Assembly: GCF_017498505.1 (NCBI RefSeq)
Contig: NZ_CP071798.1
Location: 3,149,501 to 3,213,500 of the forward strand
Length of the DNA stretch: 64,000 nucleotides
Reading direction: 5' to 3'
DNA from: Sporosarcina sp. Te-1
GTDB taxonomy: Bacteria > Bacillota > Bacilli > Bacillales_A > Planococcaceae
Shown here: in pieces, positions 8,774 to 16,456 of the stretch
Numbering within the stretch: position 1 is the stretch's first letter
Layout of the letters: every line of letters starts with the position of its first letter
Notes under the pieces: model-generated
The model's input: only the letters and a program-made list of their open reading frames with translations
Told to the model about the DNA's origin: nothing
The model's database searches: none
Position numbers and translations under genes: made by a program

Positions 8774-9340
8774 TTATTTATCAATAATCTCAAGAAGTTC
8801 GCGAATATCAGTCCGTTCTTGGGGTGCTGGCACATGCTTCGGATAGCCGATCATCAGCGTAGCCACGACCTTTTCGCCCGGCTTGACACCGATCGCTTCT
8901 CGAAACACTGGATCATAAATCCAATCATTTGAACGCCAAATCATGCCGATGCCACGCTCCCATGCAGCAAGCTGGAAATTTTGGATCATGGTAGAGACGG
9001 CGCCGTAATCCTCATCCCATCTTCTTTGCCGCGGATCTTCCGGCATGATGACGACAAGATGGAGTGGGATATTACGGAAGTACTCGGATTTCCGCTGCAC
9101 TTTCTCTGGAATTTCGCCATCTGCCTTCGTTTGGGAATCGACATAGGCTTGGGCGAATGTATCTTTTCCTTTCTCCGTATACAATTGAAAACGCCAAGGC
9201 TCCGTCAGTTTATGGTTCGGAGCCCACTTTGCAACGTTCAATAATTCAATAATCTCATCGACGTCGACCGGGTCCGGTTTGAACGCTTTGATCGTCCTTC
9301 GACTGATGATGGCCTGCTCAACTGGATTTTTCCCTTTCAT
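8774..9340 (-). CDS. Nitroreductase family protein, YfhC-like
   Basis: A 188-residue flavin-dependent oxidoreductase. The N-terminal ISRRTIKAFKPDPVD and AKWAPNHKLTEPWRF are the FMN-binding segments of the nitroreductase fold, and ERGIGMIWRSNDW follows the usual helix. A near-perfect Fur box lies about 30 bases upstream of ATG 9340. Bacillus subtilis YfhC, as I recall, is also in the Fur regulon, so iron-dependent repression and a role in iron or siderophore metabolism are plausible. It stands alone. Confidence 0.85.
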   Translation of the reverse strand: MKGKNPVEQAIISRRTIKAFKPDPVDVDEIIELLNVAKWAPNHKLTEPWRFQLYTEKGKDTFAQAYVDSQTKADGEIPEKVQRKSEYFRNIPLHLVVIMPEDPRQRRWDEDYGAVSTMIQNFQLAAWERGIGMIWRSNDWIYDPVFREAIGVKPGEKVVATLMIGYPKHVPAPQERTDIRELLEIIDK

Positions 9341-9365
9341 GTCTCAAACCCCTAGCTATTTTTAT

Positions 9366-9390
9366 TGAAAATGAAAATCATTATCAATGA
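9366..9390 (-). promoter_or_regulatory. Fur box upstream of the nitroreductase gene
   Basis: TGAAAAT-C-ATTATCA at 9372-9386 matches the 7-1-7 Fur consensus TGATAAT-N-ATTATCA with one mismatch. A second overlapping half site TGAAAAT starts at 9366. It lies 25-50 bases upstream of the start codon. Confidence 0.85.
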
Positions 9391-9502
9391 TAGTATACCA
9401 TATGAAATACTTGTTTTCTTACTTTCATATGCAATTAATTAAATTGAAAATAAATTGAAACTATTTCACTTCTCCTCCGTAACATTACACGGAGGTCGAA
9501 AC

Positions 9503-10054
9503 ATGTTAAATCAGAATGAGCCACGCCATGTGATGATGGCTATTTCGATCGGAGTTTTACTATTAATGCCGGTATTTCTGCTGGCAGTCCCTATGTTTAT
9601 TGCAAAGGCGTTGTATGAGGTGCCAACCTCTTGGGTGGTGCTTGCTCCTGCAAAAGGATTTCTTTTCTACGGCATTGGACTATTGTTCTTATTCATTGCT
9701 TTTTTCATTCTCTTCTTGCTTCGTTTAAATAAAACCGCAAAGTGGATCAGTGCTTTAAGTTTTTTATTATGCACTCTATTCATTGCAGAAGGGACCCAGC
9801 AATATGTAGGCGTTGCACCTGATCATCTATCCTTTAAGCGGGGGTTGTTTGCGTCCGAACAACGGTATCCGTGGAGTGAGGTGGAATTGGTGACCTACCG
9901 AGAATTTCCTGAGGAAGGGGGTTTCTCAAAGTTTGATTTCCACTTTACAGATGGGGAGATCATGATACTTCCTGAAAATGGGCAAGTTCGATATCTACAT
10001 AATTCGATCAGAAAGAAATTGACGCAAGAGGATATCGAGTTTCAAAGAAAATAA
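9503..10054 (+). CDS. Membrane protein with C-terminal PH-like domain
   Basis: A 183-residue protein. ATG 9503 is chosen for ACGGAGG 7 bases upstream. Three hydrophobic helices (about residues 10-32, 46-68 and 76-92) are followed by a soluble part, YVGVAPDHLSFKRGLFASEQ then YPWSEVELVTY, which looks like the PH-like fold of bacterial membrane proteins. Function unknown. A terminator follows at 10078. Confidence 0.6.
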   Translation: MLNQNEPRHVMMAISIGVLLLMPVFLLAVPMFIAKALYEVPTSWVVLAPAKGFLFYGIGLLFLFIAFFILFLLRLNKTAKWISALSFLLCTLFIAEGTQQYVGVAPDHLSFKRGLFASEQRYPWSEVELVTYREFPEEGGFSKFDFHFTDGEIMILPENGQVRYLHNSIRKKLTQEDIEFQRK

Positions 10055-10077
10055 TTTGTCTTGTTAAGGAGACAAGA

Positions 10078-10103
10078 AAAGCCGCCATTTGGTGGTTTTT
10101 TTG
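10078..10103 (+). terminator. Intrinsic terminator
   Basis: GCCGCCA-TT-TGGTGGT hairpin followed by seven T; ends the gene at 9503. Confidence 0.75.
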
Positions 10104-10140
10104 ATCGTATATTAGCTTTTATAGTAGCAAGATTATCGGA

Positions 10141-10320
10141 TTTGGCACACACGCCACCAGATTTGGCGTGAATTCCTGTTAATTGGCACATGGACTGACG
10201 AATTTGGCACGGTTGCCTGTTCATTTGGCACATGAGTAACTTATTTGGCACCCGGACCACCTTATTTGGCAGGGGTACCTTATTATTTGGCGCAGGCTAT
10301 AGCCAAATTTAAGCAAACCA
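10141..10320. repeat. Phased array of eight ATTTGGCAC-like words
   Basis: TTTGGC (once ATTGGC) occurs eight times. The first G of each GG lies at 10144, 10165, 10185, 10206, 10227, 10247, 10268 and 10289, giving steps of 21, 20, 21, 21, 20, 21 and 21 bases. The spacers between the words are not conserved except for a weak ACCTTA/CCTGTT tendency. The array closes with an inverted copy (AGCCAAATTT, 10311-10320). The mixture of 20 and 21 excludes a coding repeat. Function unknown; helical phasing suggests a protein-binding array. Confidence 0.8.
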
Positions 10321-10510
10321 TGCTACCACTTCGTCGGCTAGCTCCATCTTTTTGACGTTCCCGACGTGTTATAGCATTTCGGTAGCAAAAAGGAGTCTAT
10401 CATACATATCCGTCAGCATCGCTTCTGGTTGCTCGCCTGATTGTTTCCGTTGCAGGATTTTCGCAAGGATACTGCTTCCACCCGTCTTCTATTTGATTTG
10501 TTCTTTCACG
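10321..10510. other. Unassigned sequence before the ArsR-type gene
   Basis: No gene is supported on the plus strand. A short frame on the minus strand through 10400-10750 lies mostly inside the ArsR-type gene and is taken as a shadow. Nothing further is recognised. Confidence 0.4.
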
Positions 10511-10528
10511 TGTAATATAATTATTACA
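10511..10528. promoter_or_regulatory. Palindromic operator touching the start codon of the ArsR-type gene
   Basis: TGTAATA-TAAT-TATTACA has two perfect 7-base arms and ends one base before ATG 10530. Its position would block transcription start or ribosome access, which suits autoregulation by the winged-helix protein encoded next. Confidence 0.6.
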
Positions 10529-10529
10529 T

Positions 10530-10850
10530 ATGATACATTTAGATTCTGGCGATGACTTATTGCTTGTTTTGGAGGCTTTATCAAACCCGCATCGGTTAAA
10601 AATCATTGCGGTATTGTCGGAAGATCGGCAATATGTGAGCGAACTGGCGCGGCTTCTTGGGATGAGCAGGCCTTTGCTGTATTTGCATCTGCAAAAGCTG
10701 GAGGAGGCGAACTTGGTAACAAGCAGCATGGAGATTTTGGACAGCGGCAAGGCAGCGAAATTCTATAGGCTCATTCCGTTTCAATTCGATTTGAATGAAA
10801 AGATGATCCACCAGTTGGCATTGACATTAACTATGCCGAAAAAGAAATGA
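10530..10850 (+). CDS. ArsR-type winged-helix regulator
   Basis: A 106-residue protein with an ArsR-like N-terminus: LEALSNPHRLKIIAVLSEDR, then helix-turn-helix YVSELARLLGMSRPLLYLHL, then wing EEANLVTSSMEIL. No metal-binding cysteines are present, so it does not look like a metal sensor. ATG 10530 is the first possible start in frame and has no ribosome site; the message may be leaderless. A small membrane protein gene starts 13 bases downstream and is probably in the same operon and under its control. Confidence 0.8.
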   Translation: MIHLDSGDDLLLVLEALSNPHRLKIIAVLSEDRQYVSELARLLGMSRPLLYLHLQKLEEANLVTSSMEILDSGKAAKFYRLIPFQFDLNEKMIHQLALTLTMPKKK

Positions 10851-10863
10851 TGGGGTGAAGTAA

Positions 10864-11088
10864 ATGATGTTTTTGGGAAGCATACTAAGTTTAATTATGT
10901 TGCTTTTGCCGATTCTCGTTATTGTCGTCGTCGCTTATTTTATTGTGAAAACGGTCAAAGGTTTTGAGCGGCGCGCAGATGAAAAATTGGCGCTGGAACG
11001 GGAACATAACGAAATTATGCGAAAGCGGATCGATGAACTGAACGATCGCGTGGTCGTCATTGAGAAATTGTTAAAAGATGTGGAATAA
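10864..11088 (+). CDS. Small single-helix membrane protein with coiled coil
   Basis: A 74-residue protein: one membrane helix (about residues 5-30, MLLLPILVIVVVAYFIVKTV) followed by a charged heptad-like segment (ERRADEKLALEREHNEIMRK to EKLLKDVE). GGGGTGAAG lies before ATG. It follows the ArsR-type gene by 13 bases. The layout recalls PspB-like or envelope-stress adaptors, but no family match is claimed. Confidence 0.65.
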   Translation: MMFLGSILSLIMLLLPILVIVVVAYFIVKTVKGFERRADEKLALEREHNEIMRKRIDELNDRVVVIEKLLKDVE

Positions 11089-11135
11089 GGGAGATGGGAG
11101 TGGATGAGAAGAAATCCAGCTCCCTTTTTTTTATA

Positions 11136-11168
11136 CAAAAAGTCCCCTGCTCGTTTGAAGGGGACTTC
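11136..11168 (-). terminator. Intrinsic terminator after yqeY
   Basis: On the minus strand AAGTCCCC and GGGGACTT arms around a 12-base loop are followed by TTTTT. Confidence 0.8.
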
Positions 11169-11174
11169 GACAAC

Positions 11175-11603
11175 TCATTGAATTAAGCTTTTCACAACTT
11201 TAGACATCGTGGCGCCGTCTGTCTTTCCTGCTAGCAACGGCTTGGCGATTTTCATCGCATCGCCCATATTCATTCCTTGGGATACACCGGCTTCTGTCAA
11301 TACAGCGGCAACCTCTTCTTCGGTTAATTGCTTCGGCAGAAATGATTTTAGAAGAACCAATTTCGCTTTCTCTTGTTCGATCAAATCATCCCGCTGCGCA
11401 TTTTGTGCACCTTCAAGCGCCTGGTTGGTCTGTTTGATTTCCCGGTTGACGATCGCGGTTTCCTCTTCCTCTGTGAGGGGAGCCCCTTTTTCCTTCTCTG
11501 CCAGGTCTAGCGCTGATTTCAATAAAGTAAGAACGCCTTTTGATAAAGTGTCTTTCTCTCTCATAGCCGTTTTCAATTGTTCAAAGACTGCAGTCTTGAG
11601 CAT
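11175..11603 (-). CDS. yqeY: GatB/YqeY domain protein
   Basis: A 142-residue helical protein, close to the usual 147-150. It matches YqeY throughout: FEQLKTAMREKDTLSKGVLT at the N-terminus and the C-terminal GATMSKVVKSLIQ. The family shares its tail domain with GatB of the tRNA amidotransferase and may bind tRNA, but its cellular role is not settled. AGGGAGG lies before ATG 11603. It is a single gene with its own terminator. Confidence 0.9.
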   Translation of the reverse strand: MLKTAVFEQLKTAMREKDTLSKGVLTLLKSALDLAEKEKGAPLTEEEETAIVNREIKQTNQALEGAQNAQRDDLIEQEKAKLVLLKSFLPKQLTEEEVAAVLTEAGVSQGMNMGDAMKIAKPLLAGKTDGATMSKVVKSLIQ

Positions 11604-11759
11604 TTATAATACCTCCCTTTGATAAGTGCGAAAAAACATTTTGTGTAAAAAAGTATAGAAGAGCGGCACCGGAAAAGCAACTGTATGAATTGACGCACAC
11701 TTATATTCAAATTCAAAAACAGTTTGCTAGAATAGTTGTATGAAGAGGGGGCCTGTTTT

Positions 11760-12500
11760 ATGAAATCTATCTTATGCTTTGAAACGGCGGAGGAATGTGA
11801 AAAACATGCAGCTTTGATCAAGCGCCTAATGGAAAGGCTTGGGGAATACGAAGAAGTATTGCGCTCTTCCTATCAACTGGAGGAAACGCCGAAAGCCGTT
11901 ATGTGGACATCCACTGAACTAGCGACGACCGTTTTTTCCTCTATCCCGATTCCGGCTTTCACGAGCGAAGAGTTCATTTACCTTTCGCCGGAGCTCGATC
12001 AATGGCGGGGGCTGACGTTGCGTCAATTGGATGGGATAGAGTTGCCTGCCATCCAAGCCTATTATGAAGGGTTCGGTGAGGATCATCTGTTTGAAATTCT
12101 GGCTCATGAGCTGACCCATCATATTGAGTTATTTGTGGATGATTTTGATGATGACCGCGAAGACTCCATCTGGTTTGAAGAAGGCATGTGTTTTTACTTG
12201 CCGCGGCTCTTTCTAGGGGAGGCCTATTTCAATGACATTACGGCTGTGGAACAGGCTCTGATGGAGGCTTTCCAAGAACAATACGGCAGTCATGCGTTGG
12301 ATGACTTTGGTGCTGGCGCGTATGAGGGATCTATACCGAGCATCATGTTTGATTACTGGCGAAGCTATTTGAAGGTGAAAGACGTTGTGGATTTCCACCA
12401 TGGCGATGTGCAGAAGGTGTTCCGCCTTTATCATGAGTGGCATGAGAGTCGTAATGTACAGCTGTCGACCTATTTTGACGATATTAGCACAACTGTATAA
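11760..12500 (+). CDS. Putative zinc metallopeptidase (HExxH)
   Basis: A 246-residue soluble protein with LAHELTHHIELF at about residues 117-128, a canonical HExxH zinc site, and a downstream Glu region WFEEGMCFYLPRLF that can supply the third ligand as in gluzincins. No signal peptide is seen, so it is probably cytosolic. ATG 11760 is chosen over an upstream TTG because of GAGGGGG 9 bases before it. The family and substrate are not recognised. Confidence 0.65.
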   Translation: MKSILCFETAEECEKHAALIKRLMERLGEYEEVLRSSYQLEETPKAVMWTSTELATTVFSSIPIPAFTSEEFIYLSPELDQWRGLTLRQLDGIELPAIQAYYEGFGEDHLFEILAHELTHHIELFVDDFDDDREDSIWFEEGMCFYLPRLFLGEAYFNDITAVEQALMEAFQEQYGSHALDDFGAGAYEGSIPSIMFDYWRSYLKVKDVVDFHHGDVQKVFRLYHEWHESRNVQLSTYFDDISTTV

Positions 12501-12574
12501 ACCCGATTGTATATGACAATCCTATTTGGTATAGTAGAGTCAATATGAAATCCATGAAGTGGCCGAGTAGATGG

Positions 12575-12785
12575 GAATTGTGATACAGAAAGCATAGCGA
12601 TTGCTGAGAGTTATGCCACCGCTTTTCATTGAAACCTACCACGGAGATGTCATGCAAACATGACCGGGTCGTTCCGTTACGAAACGTTTGAGGGCTTATG
12701 GCAACCATAGGCCGAACAAAGGTGGTACCACGTCGACCCAGCGCAAAGACGTCCTTTTTGTAAGGACAGCTTTGCGCTTTTTATT
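12575..12785 (+). ncRNA. T-box riboswitch (proline) with terminator
   Basis: The hallmark T-box word AACAAAGGTGGTACCACG lies at 12715-12732. It is followed by a strong terminator at 12741-12784 (GCGCAAAGACGTCC with GGACAGCTTTGCGC, then T-run). Upstream, GATTGCTGAGAG belongs to stem I, and the likely specifier loop GAAACCTACC contains a proline codon (CCT). The element lies directly before proS, so uncharged tRNA-Pro should favour readthrough. The 5' boundary is approximate. Confidence 0.92.
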
Positions 12786-12806
12786 ATGCAAAAGGAGGCT
12801 TTACGT

Positions 12807-14243
12807 ATGAGCAATCAACAAAATGACTTTTCCAAATGGTACATCGATACGATCCAGAAGGCAGATTTGATGGACTATACACCGGTTCGTGGATGTATCG
12901 CTTTCAAACCGGACGGCTTTGAGATTTGGGAGCATATCCAGGAAGAGATGAACCGCCGTTTCAAGGAGACGGGCCATCGCAATGCGTATTTCCCGATGTT
13001 GATTCCTGAGTCGTTTTTCCAAAAAGAAAAGGACCATATCGAAGGTTTTTCGCCGGAGCTTCCTTGGGTGACAGAGGCGGCAGGTGAGAAATTGGAGGAG
13101 CGGCTGGCACTCCGTCCGACATCCGAGACGATGATCGGTCATTTGTATTCCGATTGGATTAAGAGCTACCGTGATCTTCCGGTTTTGATCAATCAATGGG
13201 CGAACGTCTTCCGTTGGGAGAAAAAGACGCTGCCGTTCATCCGGACATCTGAATTCCTATGGCAGGAAGGGCATACCGCACATGCCGATGAAGAAGAAGC
13301 ACGCCACGAGACGATGCAAATGCTGAACATCTATAAGGAAGTGGTCGAGGGACTTCTTGCTATTCCAGTATATGATGGACAAAAGACACCATCCGAGCGA
13401 TTTGCGGGAGCAGTCGATACGTATTCCATCGAGGCAATGATGAAGGATGGGAAGGCAGTTCAAGCGGGAACATCGCATTACTTAGGCACGAAATTCGCAG
13501 AAGCGTTCGATATTAAGTATTTGACGAAAGAAAACCGTCATGAATTCGTTCATACGACTTCTTGGGGAACGTCCACTCGTCTGATCGGCTCTGTCATCAT
13601 GGTGCATGGGGATGAGCAAGGATTAGTCTTGCCGCCGCGCATTGCCCCGACACAAGTGATTTTGATTCCGGTCGGTCCTTGGAAGAAGAACCCGGCGATT
13701 ATGGAGAAGCTGGATGAAGTGTTCGCGGCGCTGAAAGCGAAAGGCATCCGCGTCCGTCTGGATGATTCCGATCAATCTCCAGGCTTCAAGTTCAATGAGT
13801 GGGAATTAAAAGGTGTACCGGTCCGTCTGGAGCTTGGACCGCGTGATCTGGAGAACAACCAGGCATTGTTGAAGGCCCGTGATGAAGCGGATAAAGTGGC
13901 GGTCGATCTTGAGAATGTCGTGGAACGCATCGAACAGGAATTGGAAACGATGCAAACGCGTCTGCTGGAAAAAGCACGGAAGTTCCGGGCAGAGCACTCT
14001 CATACGCATATCGACAAATTGTCAGAGTTGAAGGAGCATATTGCCACATCCCAAGAGCAAGGTGAAATCCCTGGATGGATCCTTGCCGGCTGGTGTGGAG
14101 ACGATGCATGTGAAGAGCAGGTAAAGGAAGAGACGAAATTCACAACACGGAATATCCCGTTCAATCCGCCTGCTGAAAAACACGTATGCATAAACTGCGG
14201 CAAAGAAGCGAAGCATACAGTTTGGTTTGCAAGAGCCTATTAA
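12807..14243 (+). CDS. proS: Prolyl-tRNA synthetase, archaeal/eukaryal type
   Basis: A 478-residue class II synthetase that charges tRNA-Pro with proline. Class II motifs are visible: motif 2 RWEKKTLPFIRTSEFLWQEG and motif 3 GSVIMVHGDEQGLVLPPRIA. The short catalytic core without the bacterial editing insertion and the C-terminal Cys-containing zinc-like module (CINCGKEAKH) ending in a Tyr mark the archaeal/eukaryal type. ATG 12807 has AAAGGAGG 9 bases upstream. It is controlled by the T-box before it. Many Bacillales carry this type alone or beside a bacterial-type enzyme. Confidence 0.95.
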   Translation: MSNQQNDFSKWYIDTIQKADLMDYTPVRGCIAFKPDGFEIWEHIQEEMNRRFKETGHRNAYFPMLIPESFFQKEKDHIEGFSPELPWVTEAAGEKLEERLALRPTSETMIGHLYSDWIKSYRDLPVLINQWANVFRWEKKTLPFIRTSEFLWQEGHTAHADEEEARHETMQMLNIYKEVVEGLLAIPVYDGQKTPSERFAGAVDTYSIEAMMKDGKAVQAGTSHYLGTKFAEAFDIKYLTKENRHEFVHTTSWGTSTRLIGSVIMVHGDEQGLVLPPRIAPTQVILIPVGPWKKNPAIMEKLDEVFAALKAKGIRVRLDDSDQSPGFKFNEWELKGVPVRLELGPRDLENNQALLKARDEADKVAVDLENVVERIEQELETMQTRLLEKARKFRAEHSHTHIDKLSELKEHIATSQEQGEIPGWILAGWCGDDACEEQVKEETKFTTRNIPFNPPAEKHVCINCGKEAKHTVWFARAY

Positions 14244-14247
14244 TAAA

Positions 14248-14295
14248 AAAAGACAAGCATTTATAGGTTTGCCCTATAGGTGCTTGTCTTTTTTA
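14248..14295. terminator. Bidirectional terminator between proS and the sucrose genes
   Basis: AAAAGACAAGCA and TGCTTGTCTTTTTT arms with an inner TATAGG/CCTATA stem; it covers the last codons of the minus-strand phosphatase gene. Confidence 0.85.
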
Positions 14296-15005
14296 TCGTA
14301 AAAATGCAGCCATGCTTCGTGGATGCCGGCGGCACAATGGGCTTGTGCACGGAATAGATTGGGGTGGTCATCTATGTCTAGCAACTCCTGTTGTGCGTTA
14401 CCGACAATGACGGCAGGGTGTCCAAGTGAAAGCATATCAATATCATTCCCTGAATCGCCTGCGATGAGCAGCTGGACATCCGGAGCCGCATAGTGCTCGA
14501 TGACATGCTCCAGTGCCTTGCCCTTTCCGGCGGATGGGGGCAGCACATCGATATCCTGATTGGAGCTGAAAATGAATGCATGGGGGATGTCCTCCTGCTC
14601 CAGCCTCTGTTGAAATTTCACAGCTAGTTGGGGATTGTTGTCTACCGTATAAGAAACCCGTCGATCGTTCGGAAGCTGTTGCCGCTTCAGCTCGGGGAAG
14701 TCAGAAGCGATCTCTGCAATCCGATCCGGCTGCCAATGTTCGTTCATTTTCCGCTTCCAGCCGGAGTCTTCACCGTCCTGATGATAGATGGCAGTACCGA
14801 CATCTGTAATGAGCAGATCCGGTTCAGGCAAGGACACTTCTTGAATCAATGACTTGGCAGAATCAAGATGCCGCCCCGTTATATATACTAACGCCACATC
14901 ATAAGGCGCCTCTTCGTAATAAGCCAGCAAATCTGCGAGCCCCTCCTCGTTTCCGACAAAAGTCCCGTCCAAGTCAGTCGCCAGCATAAATTTTTTCTGT
15001 TTCAC
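14274..15005 (-). CDS. Sucrose-phosphate phosphatase-like HAD hydrolase
   Basis: A 243-residue HAD enzyme of the sucrose-phosphate phosphatase type. Motif I is LATDLDGTFVG (nucleophile DxD); the end of the fold has AGDSGNDIDML. GTG 15005 is chosen because GAGGTGG lies 6 bases before it; the start then sits inside the last 32 bases of the glycosyltransferase gene, showing coupling. It would remove phosphate from sucrose-6-phosphate made by the enzyme encoded just upstream. A trehalose- or mannosylglycerate-phosphatase role is less likely given the partner. Confidence 0.8.
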   Translation of the reverse strand: MKQKKFMLATDLDGTFVGNEEGLADLLAYYEEAPYDVALVYITGRHLDSAKSLIQEVSLPEPDLLITDVGTAIYHQDGEDSGWKRKMNEHWQPDRIAEIASDFPELKRQQLPNDRRVSYTVDNNPQLAVKFQQRLEQEDIPHAFIFSSNQDIDVLPPSAGKGKALEHVIEHYAAPDVQLLIAGDSGNDIDMLSLGHPAVIVGNAQQELLDIDDHPNLFRAQAHCAAGIHEAWLHFYDKKDKHL

Positions 15006-16194
15006 GCATGACCACCTCATATATGTTGTCCATCTTCTTTGCAACGGTGGACCAATTAAACTCCCGCCGAGCAAAGGAAGCGGCTTTTCGTCCAAGCAGC
15101 CGGGCAAACTCTTGATTGACCGCTAAGAACTTCATAGCACGCGCCAACTGCAAGGCGTTTTCCCTTTCGAAATGGAGGCCTGTTTCACGATGCTGCACCA
15201 CATCTTTCAATCCCCCGACAGCTGAAGCAATGACCGGACAACCACAGGCTTGTGCTTCCGCAGCAACCATGCCGAAGGATTCGTATGTGGAAGGAACTAC
15301 TACAGCGGTTGCCCCATTGAACAACTGCGCCAATTGGGATTGCGTACGTGCGCCTAAAAACTGAATATGGTCTTCCAATCCGTGAACTGCTTTTTTCAAT
15401 TTGGGGCAGATAGGTGTTTTGCTTTGCGGATCCACTTTGTTCGCATCGCCTCCGGCAATTACAAGCTTCGTGAATGTGGGAAGTTCGTTTTGTTCTTTGA
15501 GTAAACGAAAAGCGTGGATAAGTGTGAAGATTCCTTTTGTCGATTCCAGTCGGCCGGCAAAAGCGAAGTAGGGAGATTCGCTTTGTGTCGGAAGCGGCTT
15601 GGATTCAAAGTTTTTATCGACCCCAATAGGAACCACTTTGATCCGCGCAGGATCATTCACAAATTCCTGGATCAGATTTCTTTCAGTTTTGGTTGTCGCA
15701 ACAATGGTATCTGCATGCTCCAAGATGATACGCTCTGCCCGAAGGCGTTCATATTCACGCTGTCCAGTAGCTTGCGCTTTCGCGATACCGAGCGAATGGG
15801 AGGTATGGATCCACGGCACCCCAAAATCTTTGACGATATTTAAACCAAGTAGGCCGGAAAGCCAATAATGTGTATGCATAATGTCATATGACGAGAGATT
15901 GATGGTTTCACACATTTCTGCGTAGAAGTCAGGAAGCATGTCATATAAATCGCTTTTCGGCACGTATCCTCTCTTGCCGGCAGCGATGCGGATCACCTGG
16001 CATTGTGTACCAAATGATTCGATGGGTGGCATCGATTCATCCGCCCAATGTGTAATGACATCTACTTGATGTCCTTTTTGGTCGAGTGCCAAAGCCAGTT
16101 GTTTCACATAGTTGTTTTGTCCGCCTGCTTGTTCACCTCCAAGGGCTGCCAGCGGATCGCCATGGTCGGAAATGAATAATAGCTTTTTCCGCAT
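14974..16194 (-). CDS. Sucrose-phosphate synthase-like glycosyltransferase (GT4)
   Basis: A 406-residue GT-B enzyme. The N-terminal ISDHGDPLAALGGEQAGGQN resembles the sucrose-phosphate synthase start with its fructose-6-phosphate binding loop; HTHYWLSGLLGLNIVK and HTSHSLG are also sucrose-synthase-like. The C-terminal VPSTYESFGMVAAEAQACGC is the NDP-sugar E-x7-E motif of GT4. GGGGAA lies before ATG 16194. With the phosphatase gene it forms a complete two-step route from UDP- or ADP-glucose and fructose-6-phosphate to sucrose, probably an osmolyte. Confidence 0.78.
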   Translation of the reverse strand: MRKKLLFISDHGDPLAALGGEQAGGQNNYVKQLALALDQKGHQVDVITHWADESMPPIESFGTQCQVIRIAAGKRGYVPKSDLYDMLPDFYAEMCETINLSSYDIMHTHYWLSGLLGLNIVKDFGVPWIHTSHSLGIAKAQATGQREYERLRAERIILEHADTIVATTKTERNLIQEFVNDPARIKVVPIGVDKNFESKPLPTQSESPYFAFAGRLESTKGIFTLIHAFRLLKEQNELPTFTKLVIAGGDANKVDPQSKTPICPKLKKAVHGLEDHIQFLGARTQSQLAQLFNGATAVVVPSTYESFGMVAAEAQACGCPVIASAVGGLKDVVQHRETGLHFERENALQLARAMKFLAVNQEFARLLGRKAASFARREFNWSTVAKKMDNIYEVVMRETEKIYAGD

Positions 16195-16456
16195 AGAATA
16201 TTCCCCTTTCCATTTTGGATTCTAGTGAACGTCTAACACTACATCTCTATACCCTACTGCTTGTGACATTAACATTACGTCTTTGTGAAGAGTGTGTGAA
16301 AGAGGATGAGTATCAAATAGTTGGGAAGATTAATAAATAAAAAGGAAATGTTAGAAAAATAACATAATGTTGTTTCAGATTTGAGAAATCTTGCTAGAAG
16401 TGTTGAGCAGGTGGCAAGGACGGGACTAAAGTAGAGGTAAATAGGAGGCGATGGAA

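Noticed and set aside
10400-10750. Minus-strand protein opposite the ArsR-type gene
   Set aside because: It has no ribosome site or recognisable domain, and it is antisense to a clear winged-helix protein.
13792-14216. Several minus-strand frames inside proS
   Set aside because: They are shadows of the prolyl-tRNA synthetase reading frame caused by codon bias.
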